From positions 1 to 6,859 of the forward strand of contig JAGHTR010000104.1 of assembly GCA_018065205.1 (NCBI GenBank): 6,859 nucleotides of DNA. The letters are read 5' to 3'. Below are positions 1 through 6,380 of the stretch, one piece after another. Source of the DNA: Candidatus Colicola caccequi. Its GTDB lineage: Bacteria; Bacteroidota; Bacteroidia; Bacteroidales; Paludibacteraceae. A model generated the notes under the pieces. It made no database searches. It was not told the origin of the DNA and saw only the letters and a list, made by a program, of their open reading frames with translations. The translations under genes were made by a program, and so were the position numbers. The number at the start of each line of letters is the position of its first letter. The first letter of the stretch is position 1.

Positions 1-1451
1 GCGGACCGGAACGCCTGCAAGAGGTTAGCCTCCATCTCGCGAATCTCCGCTTCCTCCTGGCTATGGATAAGAGCATCTAACTCGCGTCGCTCCATGGTAG
101 TCAGGTCCTCGCCATACTGGTCAGACAGACGTCGATGTTCATAACGGCGGGCACGCAGCAGATAGATGATGCACGAGGCAGTAAAATAGATAATCGTTAA
201 TACCCACATCATGATATACTCATACGAGGTGGTGGATATAGTGGCACCCATGGAGTTCAGGTGCAGATAACTATGTACGCCCCAACTATACGGAATGAGG
301 CTGCCTACCCATTGCCATGCCTCCGGCATACTGAGTATAGGCCAACTGACGCCACTCATAAAGAGGAAGATAAGGGAGGAGGGCAATAAAATCATCAGTC
401 CCGTCTCACGCTCTTTCATAAAGGCCGAAATCAAGATACCGAAGTAGATAGTGGATAACAGGAACGGCACCATCCACTTGATTAAATCGCCCACTTGCGC
501 TACATGCGGAAGGTTGAACAGATGGGGTATCAAAATAACCACATAACTGCTTAATGCCATATAGAGTACGAAATACGCCAGTCCGCGTCCTATCAAGATA
601 CGGAACGTTGAATAACGGCGTCTGCGTCCCGGCAGGATAAAGACCTCACGGTTTTCCTGTGCTGCCGTTCCGGTTAGCATTGATATACCTAAGATAAGCG
701 TTTGATGCAGAATGAGCACTAACACGCAGGGGATAAGGAAATCGCCATATCCGCCACTCTCCACGAACATCGCCTTTTCTTCGTACGGAGCCGCTTGCAC
801 AATCGCCCAACTTAACTCCTTATCCATATTCATCGCTTCATAGCGTTGGATTTGGATATCATACATGTCCTGCAATACGACCTTGTTCGCACCTAAGTAG
901 ATATTCTTCATATAAAGGAACGAGGACATATCGCAGAAGAGCGAGATAGTGGCGGTTTTTAGTCCGGAGGCTAAGTTATTATTGAAGTCCGCCGGGATAT
1001 ACAGTATTCCATGCACCTTACCATGCTTAAGCAAATACTCCGCCTCCGCCATTGAAGCGCACGCATGCGTTACTTCCACTTCGCTGGTAGCATTATAATC
1101 ATGGATATACTGACGCGACTCGGTGGAATGGTCCATATCCACTACCGCCACCGGCACTTCGGTTAAGGCATTCTTGATATATAACGCATTATACAGCAGA
1201 GGGTAGGCCAGCACTGCCACAAAGAACAGCACAATAACACCCGGATCATGGAAGATACGTCGGAACTCCTCGCAACACACATTCCATGTATCATGAATCT
1301 TAAGAATGATATTGCTCTCCACACGCCGCATCGAAGATTCATGCTTAACATCTTCTTTGACTTGCTTGCGAATGCGCTTGCCCTCCTGATGCAACTCGTC
1401 ACGTTTCTGCATCAACTCGTCACGTTTCTGTTTTAATTCGTCCTTGGTCAT
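1..1451 (-). CDS. ABC-2 type transporter permease, second of a pair (3' end off the window)
   Basis: Inner-membrane permease of the ABC-2 (YhhJ/YbhR-like) family, expected to work with the neighbouring permease, HlyD adaptor and TolC channel in export across the envelope; the substrate is unknown. The frame is open from the ATG at 1451 to the left edge, 483 codons with no stop. An unusual charged helical N-terminus (about residues 1-50) precedes TM1 (about 71-88). Then comes the periplasmic domain opening with VPVAVVDMDHS (about 98-108), a family hallmark shared with the upstream permease. A hydrophobic C-terminal half with about five more membrane segments follows, including ILLPSSLIFLFMSGVSWPI and LIPYSWGVHSYLHLNSMG. 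After the last membrane segment about 50 acidic/basic residues continue off the window, which is longer than usual for this family. The ATG overlaps the upstream stop as ATGA, favouring this start and translational coupling. Family assignment is firm; substrate and C-terminus are open. Confidence 0.9.
   Translation of the reverse strand, partial: MTKDELKQKRDELMQKRDELHQEGKRIRKQVKEDVKHESSMRRVESNIILKIHDTWNVCCEEFRRIFHDPGVIVLFFVAVLAYPLLYNALYIKNALTEVPVAVVDMDHSTESRQYIHDYNATSEVEVTHACASMAEAEYLLKHGKVHGILYIPADFNNNLASGLKTATISLFCDMSSFLYMKNIYLGANKVVLQDMYDIQIQRYEAMNMDKELSWAIVQAAPYEEKAMFVESGGYGDFLIPCVLVLILHQTLILGISMLTGTAAQENREVFILPGRRRRYSTFRILIGRGLAYFVLYMALSSYVVILIPHLFNLPHVAQVGDLIKWMVPFLLSTIYFGILISAFMKERETGLMILLPSSLIFLFMSGVSWPILSMPEAWQWVGSLIPYSWGVHSYLHLNSMGATISTTSYEYIMMWVLTIIYFTASCIIYLLRARRYEHRRLSDQYGEDLTTMERRELDALIHSQEEAEIREMEANLLQAFRS
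1392..1430 (-). repeat. 21-bp tandem repeat in the permease N-terminus
   Basis: Two copies of an 18-bp identical block (CAACTCGTCACGTTTCTG on the plus strand, 1392-1409 and 1413-1430) lie 21 bp apart. A diverged third unit is visible at about 1431-1447. Being in frame, they encode heptads KRDELMQ and KRDELHQ after a related KDELKQ. This makes the start of the second ABC-2 permease a short coiled-coil-like repeat. The near-identical DNA suggests recent duplication or slippage. Confidence 0.85.
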
Positions 1452-2629
1452 TTGAGCGGGTAATTTTGGTTAATAAACGCATTCCTTAGACGAATAGCCA
1501 CCGTTAAGGGCAGAATGAGGAATAAGTACAGATAGATAAGGGCCGGCAACGAATCAATAAACGGATTACCCATCATCGCTTCGTTAGTATAAACCCTGAA
1601 ATAATGCCGCAAGGGGAAGATATTTACAAACCCTCTGAAGACAGGCAGCATACCGGTGACAGGAAAGGTAAAGCCGGAGCAGGAGAACCCTAACATACCA
1701 TATAAGGCTCCAATCGACAGAGCATCACGTAATACCGGCAGCAGACCGACAATCACAATACCCATTGCCTGCATCGCCAGCACCAATAGCACAATGGCTA
1801 AATTGAGCGTCCATAGATTGCCTAACATTGGGAAATGAAGGATGCGGAAGAGCAGGATATTCAGGGTGATGCCCATCATACAATACAAGATAGTATGGGG
1901 TAGGAACTTACCTGCAAAAGCCAAGATGACATTGCCTTGCGCCTCCGCCATCAGTTCGCGGGACGTCTTCCACTTCAACTCCATACCGAGCGTATAGACG
2001 GTGATAATGAGCACAATCAGTCCCAATATACCCGGGAGCAACACGCTGCATAGATAGACGGCATAGTTACTGGTGGGATTAGACAGCAAGTGCGCATCTA
2101 TAGCAATGGGCTGAATACGCTGCATGATTAGATGGTCCGGCAGGCCTTTCTTGCGCAGCACTTCCCGCTGAAAAGCCGCAGGCACCATATTAGCAAACAT
2201 CATCAGTTGTTTATATGCCGTTGTGCCGGCTAAGGTATAAGCCATGTTGGTGTAGAAAGTGAGGGTAGGACGCTTAAAATCCAGCATATCCGAATAGAAA
2301 TGCTTAGGAACGACCAGGATAGCATACACCTCTCCCTGCTGCATGGCTATACGTGCTTCTTCAAACGTGGCACATCGGAAATCGCATTGTACGCCCTGGG
2401 TGGAATTGAGTTCATGTACCAACCGCCGCGAAATAGAGGTTTGGTCTAAATCAACGACCGCAATAGGCATCTTCTCCGCCGCACCTTCGTGCAACAGACT
2501 CAAAAAGAAAATACAACTGACAAAGAACACTATAATCGTTGAATAGAAGTACAACGGTTTATAGTACATGATTTTCATTTCGCGCTGCGCTACTCGGAAA
2601 ATCGTATAGATGATTTCTTTGACTCTCAC
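1448..2629 (-). CDS. ABC-2 type transporter permease, first of a pair
   Basis: Complete 393-residue inner-membrane permease (YbhS/YhhJ-like). TM1 is at about residues 28-46. The periplasmic domain opens with MPIAVVDLDQTS (54-65) and runs to about 185. Further membrane segments lie near 190-215, 234-261, 272-297, 303-325 and 357-381, with the family's FPLRHYF near 338-344. It is paralogous to the next gene (compare VPVAVVDMDHS), so the two probably form a heterodimeric pore. The start is GTG at 2629: an in-frame TGA at 2635-2633 rules out anything earlier, and the first ATG (residue 18) would cut off an amphipathic helix usual in the family. It begins 13 nt after the hlyD stop and ends with an ATGA overlap onto the next permease, so the genes are almost certainly co-transcribed. 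No nucleotide-binding domain is present. The transported compound cannot be read from the sequence. Confidence 0.92.
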   Translation of the reverse strand: MRVKEIIYTIFRVAQREMKIMYYKPLYFYSTIIVFFVSCIFFLSLLHEGAAEKMPIAVVDLDQTSISRRLVHELNSTQGVQCDFRCATFEEARIAMQQGEVYAILVVPKHFYSDMLDFKRPTLTFYTNMAYTLAGTTAYKQLMMFANMVPAAFQREVLRKKGLPDHLIMQRIQPIAIDAHLLSNPTSNYAVYLCSVLLPGILGLIVLIITVYTLGMELKWKTSRELMAEAQGNVILAFAGKFLPHTILYCMMGITLNILLFRILHFPMLGNLWTLNLAIVLLVLAMQAMGIVIVGLLPVLRDALSIGALYGMLGFSCSGFTFPVTGMLPVFRGFVNIFPLRHYFRVYTNEAMMGNPFIDSLPALIYLYLFLILPLTVAIRLRNAFINQNYPLK

Positions 2630-2642
2630 GATTCAGATGCTG

Positions 2643-3647
2643 TTAACGAACAATAATAGCCGTCATACCGGGACGCAGTCCCACCGGGATATCTCCTAAC
2701 GGTCGAGCCTTAACATCAAAGGTCTTGACATCATAACTGCCATTCGTTTGGGTGGAACGCCATGTAGCATAACTGGCCATGACCTTGATATAGGTTACTT
2801 TAACGCGCCAAGTGCCGTTGCCCAAGGCAGGAATACGGATATCAAACTCGGAATGCAAGGTGATATCCTCTAACATATCTTCGCGGATAGCAAAGTGGAA
2901 CCATACATCGGTCATATCTACGATGGACATCACGGGTGAGCCCTGTCCGACTAACTCGCCGCGTTTGGGGAACATATCGGCTACTTCGCCATCAATAGGC
3001 GAGAGCAAGTAACGTTCAGCCTTAGCGATGTTCACTTCGTGAATCATACCATCTACGCGCTGTACCATGGCTTTAGCGGCAGCCTGGTCCTCTTCGCGGG
3101 CACCCTTCACCGCCATGTTATATTGCGACTCGGCAGCATTACGATTGGCTACCGCCACTTTGTATTGCGCTTCGGTCTCGTCATATTTCTGGGTAGAAAC
3201 AACCCCCTGCTCGTGCAGTTTCTTCACGCGTTCAAAGGACTTACGATACACTTCCTCGCCAGCCAACGCTTTTTGATACAGTTCGTATGCCCCTTGGATC
3301 TGCTCAGCACGAGCACCGTTGATGGCTTTTTGGTTCTGCGCCTCTGCAGCAGCACGAGCCGCCTTAGCCTGCTCCATCTTAGCCTCTACTTCAGGACTAT
3401 AGATGACGACCAATGTATCGCCGGCATGCACAAAATCGCCTTCCTCTACCAGATAGCGTTCGATACGTCCGGGCACTTTACCGGATACGCGGTACTCAGC
3501 AGCCTCCGCTTCACCGGAGATTTGGATGGGCTGAGGCCTAACCGCCAAGATGCCAATTAAGGCTACTATGATAATAACAGAGAAGAGCACAATAAGGCCC
3601 AACATCATATTACCTTGTTTTTGATCAAATTGTTGTGAATTTGCCAT
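2643..3647 (-). CDS. HlyD/YbhG-family periplasmic adaptor (membrane fusion protein)
   Basis: A 334-residue adaptor linking the inner-membrane permeases to the TolC-like channel. A short cytoplasmic end is followed by one membrane anchor (about 15-36). The first half of the lipoyl/barrel-sandwich domain is at about 45-83 (VSGKVPGRIERYLVEEGDFV). A long Ala/Glu/Lys-rich alpha-helical hairpin spans about 85-212, with symmetric NGARAEQ and KGAREED arms. The second lipoyl half (LLSPIDGEVADMFPKRGELV) runs from about 214 to 245, and a beta-barrel reaches the C-terminus (GLRPGMTAIIVR). I choose ATG 3647: it gives the normal MFP start and sits behind an AT-rich leader. A GTG at 3707 is in frame but would add 20 residues encoded by repeat DNA. 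It lies between the TolC homologue and the ABC-2 permeases, the usual company of YbhG/YhiI-type adaptors. The family is certain, the cargo unknown. Confidence 0.92.
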   Translation of the reverse strand: MANSQQFDQKQGNMMLGLIVLFSVIIIVALIGILAVRPQPIQISGEAEAAEYRVSGKVPGRIERYLVEEGDFVHAGDTLVVIYSPEVEAKMEQAKAARAAAEAQNQKAINGARAEQIQGAYELYQKALAGEEVYRKSFERVKKLHEQGVVSTQKYDETEAQYKVAVANRNAAESQYNMAVKGAREEDQAAAKAMVQRVDGMIHEVNIAKAERYLLSPIDGEVADMFPKRGELVGQGSPVMSIVDMTDVWFHFAIREDMLEDITLHSEFDIRIPALGNGTWRVKVTYIKVMASYATWRSTQTNGSYDVKTFDVKARPLGDIPVGLRPGMTAIIVR

Positions 3648-3657
3648 ATTTATATAA

Positions 3658-3681
3658 TTTTCGTTTTCGTTTACGTTTTCG
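3658..3681 (-). repeat. Hexanucleotide array in the hlyD leader
   Basis: Four 6-bp units read TTTTCG, TTTTCG, TTTACG, TTTTCG on the plus strand (CGAAAA/CGTAAA on the coding strand). They sit 11 nt upstream of the preferred hlyD ATG. Six-base steps keep the frame, so a change in copy number would alter leader spacing, or, if the upstream GTG were used, the number of Asn-Glu residues. Confidence 0.8.
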
Positions 3682-3685
3682 TTGT

Positions 3686-3708
3686 TATCTTGGAGTGCTC
3701 TAAGCACT
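3686..3708. repeat. Dispersed copy of the 23-bp palindromic unit at the tolC stop
   Basis: The core 3694-3708 (AGTGCTCTAAGCACT) is an inverted repeat with perfect 6-bp arms and a 3-nt loop. Its last 14 bases are identical to 5773-5786, and over the 23-bp unit 19 positions match the middle unit of the array between rnfE and rnfA. It overlaps the final T/A bases of the tolC stop codon (TAG at 3709-3707). No T-tract follows, so it does not look like an intrinsic terminator. Confidence 0.8.
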
Positions 3709-5116
3709 ATTTTAATGTTCCTGTGTGTTGACGGAAGGTGAGTTCAGCCATACGTAGTGCGATGGCGGCGTCAATCTTTTCGGAATAAGCCTGTTGCCAA
3801 GCGGTCTGCGCCATCATCAGGTCGGTGGAGGTGGCTACACCTTCTTCGTATGCGGCTTGTGCAAAGCGTAAGTTCTCCTCGGCATTGGTGATATTGGTTT
3901 TAGCACGGATGAGGGAGTTATTAGCCTCTACTACGCGGTGTTTATCCTGAGTGGCTTGCAGTTGAATTTTCTCAGATGCTTCTTCCATCTGTAATTCCAC
4001 GGTACGAGCCTTATGTTTAGCGGCCTTGTAATTCAGTATATCGTTAGCGTGTGCAATAGGTACATTCAGCACTACACCTACTGAGAAGAAGCCTTTGAAG
4101 TCCTTATTAAAACCATTTTGCAGGTTCGGGCTGGTGGCGATATAATTAGCGGATGCCACTAAGTTAGGTTGCAGGGGCGAACTGGCTAATTTAACTCCTG
4201 CCTTAGCCATGTTCTTGGCTTCGGACAGCATCTGCAGTTCTTCGCGACGATTCAGTATCTCCTCCATCGCAAGTTCGTCATTAGCGATAATCACTTCGTC
4301 CAATCCGGAATCATCCAATACGATAGAGTCGCCCAAAGGCAGTCCGATTAATTGGCAGAGCGCCATCTTACTGAGTGCCAGCCCATCTTCCGCCTTGGCT
4401 ACGTTCGTCTCGGCTTCGTTGAGTTTAACGCGCACTTTAAGTATATCGGCCTTGGTAGCGACACCTTCTTCGGCTGCGGCTTCTACATTGGCTAACAGTT
4501 TACGAATCAGGTCCGCATACTGATAGGCTAACTTGCGTTTCTCAGATACACTCAGCACACGCCAATAAGCCTCTTCTACATTCACGATGAGTTGCGCATC
4601 GTTCTTATGACTCTTGATTTTCTCGATGTTCTCGTACGACCGCATTAACTTGTAGTACTGAATCACCTTGCCGCCCACATAGATAGGTTGCACAAACCCC
4701 ACTTGCACAGCAAACATGTGATGGGTATCCATCGTAAGTTGTTTATATAACTCGTCGTAGGCGTTACCAATCCCTTTGTTGAGCAGTTGACCAATAATGG
4801 TTGATCCAATGGTGCTTAATCCGTTCTTGGATATCTGTGTGCCCGAAGATAAGGTCAGTACATCCGGAACGATATGGATTTGCTCCGAATTATACAAATA
4901 GGCTCCATTAGCCGAGAACTTAGGAAAGAAATTAGCGACCGCAGCCTTTCGCATCAGGGTAGCGGCTTCTACGTTTTCTTGGTCAATCTGCGCCTGCTTA
5001 TTGTCCTCCAATGCCATCTGCCGGCAGTTCTCCAAGGTCAACAGACGCTCGGTAGCCATAATGGAACCACCGATGCAGAGACTGACAAAACAAACAATCA
5101 ATTTGTGTTTATACAT
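3707..5116 (-). CDS. TolC-family outer membrane efflux channel
   Basis: A 469-residue outer-membrane/periplasmic channel protein, the exit duct for the exporter encoded next to it. The N-terminus (about 1-21, MYKHKL, then a hydrophobic stretch ending near SIMA) looks like a Sec signal peptide, giving a mature start near TERLLTLENC. Two OEP-type repeats are visible. Each has a strand region (VGFVQPIYVGGK near 139-150; VGVVLNVPI near 346-354) and a long helix carrying the same EEGVAT turn (216-221 and 424-429), as expected from the internal duplication of TolC proteins. The length is typical. The ATG is 16 nt after the rnfA stop with no recognisable promoter or Shine-Dalgarno between, so read-through from the rnf operon is likely. 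The stop codon is touched by a palindromic repeat. The family call is strong; no trait shows which substrate it serves. Confidence 0.93.
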   Translation of the reverse strand: MYKHKLIVCFVSLCIGGSIMATERLLTLENCRQMALEDNKQAQIDQENVEAATLMRKAAVANFFPKFSANGAYLYNSEQIHIVPDVLTLSSGTQISKNGLSTIGSTIIGQLLNKGIGNAYDELYKQLTMDTHHMFAVQVGFVQPIYVGGKVIQYYKLMRSYENIEKIKSHKNDAQLIVNVEEAYWRVLSVSEKRKLAYQYADLIRKLLANVEAAAEEGVATKADILKVRVKLNEAETNVAKAEDGLALSKMALCQLIGLPLGDSIVLDDSGLDEVIIANDELAMEEILNRREELQMLSEAKNMAKAGVKLASSPLQPNLVASANYIATSPNLQNGFNKDFKGFFSVGVVLNVPIAHANDILNYKAAKHKARTVELQMEEASEKIQLQATQDKHRVVEANNSLIRAKTNITNAEENLRFAQAAYEEGVATSTDLMMAQTAWQQAYSEKIDAAIALRMAELTFRQHTGTLK

Positions 5117-5132
5117 ATATCTGAATCAACGA

Positions 5133-5729
5133 TTAAACAACCCCACTAAAGCCCATAAAGGCCATAGCCAATAAACCTGCGGTCACCAAAGCGATAGGAG
5201 TGCCTTGCATAGCCTTAGGAATCTTATTCATACTTAACTGTTCCCGAATGCCGGCAAAGAGCACAAGCGCCAAGGCAAAGCCTAAAGCGGTGGCAAAGGC
5301 AAAGAGTGTTCCTTCCAATAGTCCGGGATTAGCGATACCGGCCGGCAGTTTCTCCGTGCCATTAGCCACAAGAATAGCGACACCTAATAGGCAGCAGTTA
5401 GTGGTAATCAAAGGCAGGAATACACCTAAGGCTTGATACAAAGAGGGAGAGATCTTCTTGAGAATAATCTCAATCATCTGCACCAAGGCAGCAATCACAA
5501 GAATGAACAGGATAGTCTGCATAAACTCCAATCCCCATTGGATAAGCAGTTTATTGAGTAAATACGTCACTACAGTGGCTAAAGTGAGCACAAAAGCCAC
5601 AGCGGCACCCATTCCGAGGGCGGTGTCAATCTTCTTGCTGACACCTAAGAACGGACAAATGCCTAAGAACTGACTCAATACGATATTATTAACGAATATC
5701 GCAGAGATGAATATCAAAAAGTAAATCAT
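5133..5729 (-). CDS. rnfA: Rnf electron transport complex subunit A
   Basis: Complete 198-residue integral membrane subunit of the Rnf ferredoxin:NAD+ oxidoreductase, homologous to NqrE and RsxA. Family motifs are present in order: VNNIVLSQFLGICPFLGVS (13-31), LPLITTNC (105-112), and AFMGFSG at the C-terminus. Six membrane segments are predicted by eye. Cys25 and Cys112 are the conserved pair that, together with the matching pair in RnfE, hold an iron-sulfur centre inside the membrane (established for Rnf/Nqr structures). Here Cys112 is followed by a second cysteine, Cys113, where RsxA has Ala. It is last in the G-E-A order usual for Bacteroidetes rnf operons. A 57-nt gap to rnfE holds a tandem palindromic repeat. 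An out-of-frame ATG lies 5 nt upstream of the true start. The assignment is near certain. Confidence 0.97.
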   Translation of the reverse strand: MIYFLIFISAIFVNNIVLSQFLGICPFLGVSKKIDTALGMGAAVAFVLTLATVVTYLLNKLLIQWGLEFMQTILFILVIAALVQMIEIILKKISPSLYQALGVFLPLITTNCCLLGVAILVANGTEKLPAGIANPGLLEGTLFAFATALGFALALVLFAGIREQLSMNKIPKAMQGTPIALVTAGLLAMAFMGFSGVV

Positions 5730-5740
5730 AACATTATATA

Positions 5741-5809
5741 TTTATCGATGTTCCCTAAGTACTTTTACTGGGGTGCTCTAAGCACTTTATTTGCTGTGCG
5801 CTAAGCACT
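5741..5809. repeat. Three-unit 23-bp tandem palindromic repeat between rnfE and rnfA
   Basis: The units are 5741-5763, 5764-5786 and 5787-5809, aligned without gaps. All share CTAAG at the same phase, and each pair checked agrees at about 16-17 of 23 positions. The middle unit is best: GTGCT and AGCAC arms around CTA (5773-5785). The right unit has a G where the stem expects T; the left unit has degenerate arms (GTTCC/AGTAC). The right unit encodes the rnfE C-terminus (KCLAHSK and part of the stop); the other two fill most of the intergenic gap. Repeat identity is seen directly; function is not known. Confidence 0.75.
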
Positions 5810-6380
5810 TCTGCACCAATGCCATCACAAAACCTAAGCAGATGAAGGCACCCGGAGCCAATACAAAGATCAATGCTCCGTACGTATCGGAGAAGATTTG
5901 TTGTCCAAAGACACAACCGGTGCCTAATAACTCACGAATAGCACCAATCACTGTAAGAGACAATGTAAAGCCTAACCCCATACCGATACCATCTAAGGCA
6001 CTGAGTCCGATGCTGTTCTTGCATGCAAAAGCCTCTGCGCGACCAAGGACAATACAGTTAACTACAATCAGCGGAATAAAAATACCCAACGTAGCATAGA
6101 TAGCCGGTACGTACGCTTGCATCACTAATTGCAGAATACTCACGAATGTAGCAATTACCACGATAAAGGCAGGAATACGCACCTTATCCGGGATGACGTT
6201 CTTGAGCAGCGATATGACTACATTAGAGCAAACCAGCACAAAGAGTGTGGCTAATCCCATTGACATACCGTTGACGGCACTGGTGGTTGTGGCCAGAGTA
6301 GGGCACATACCTAAAACCAATCCAAACGTTGGATTCTCCTTGATGATGCCGTTCGTTAATGTTTTCCAAGCATTACTCAT
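5787..6380 (-). CDS. rnfE: Rnf electron transport complex subunit E
   Basis: A 197-residue membrane subunit of Rnf (RsxE/NqrD homologue), paired with RnfA in inverted topology around the intramembrane iron-sulfur site. From the chosen start the hallmarks fall at expected places: NGIIKENPTF (10-19), LVLGMCPTLATTTSA (21-35) with Cys26, GIFIPLIVVNCIVLGRAEAFA (99-119) with Cys109, SALDGIGMGLG, and a C-terminal LAPGAFICLGF. ATG 6380 is preferred over the in-frame ATG at 6410: the protein then begins MSNAWKTL like other RnfE, and it sits 6 nt behind a strong Shine-Dalgarno. It overlaps the end of rnfG by 8 nt, implying coupled translation. The last residues are encoded by a repeat unit and differ from the longer charged tail of E. 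coli RsxE. Confidence 0.96.
   Translation of the reverse strand: MSNAWKTLTNGIIKENPTFGLVLGMCPTLATTTSAVNGMSMGLATLFVLVCSNVVISLLKNVIPDKVRIPAFIVVIATFVSILQLVMQAYVPAIYATLGIFIPLIVVNCIVLGRAEAFACKNSIGLSALDGIGMGLGFTLSLTVIGAIRELLGTGCVFGQQIFSDTYGALIFVLAPGAFICLGFVMALVQKCLAHSK

Noticed and set aside
3039..3560. Plus-strand open frame of 173 codons
   Set aside because: It lies wholly antisense to the HlyD-family gene, whose domains are clear; its product shows no recognisable motif and looks like a shadow of the codon pattern.
2643..3707. Longer hlyD starting at GTG 3707
   Set aside because: The extra 20 residues come from the palindrome and hexamer repeat and are not typical of the family; ATG 3647 has a normal leader. 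Not fully excluded, since the GTG would overlap the tolC stop by 1 nt.
4209..4523. Plus-strand open frame of 104 codons rich in Ser and Ala
   Set aside because: Antisense to the TolC homologue; the composition is what the reverse of its Ala/Glu-rich helix codons gives.
5772..5786. Intrinsic terminator after rnfE
   Set aside because: The stem is only 5-6 bp, and no T-tract follows on the minus strand; rnfA continues immediately after.
5741..5809. CRISPR array
   Set aside because: The units are directly adjacent with no spacers, only three, and diverged from one another.
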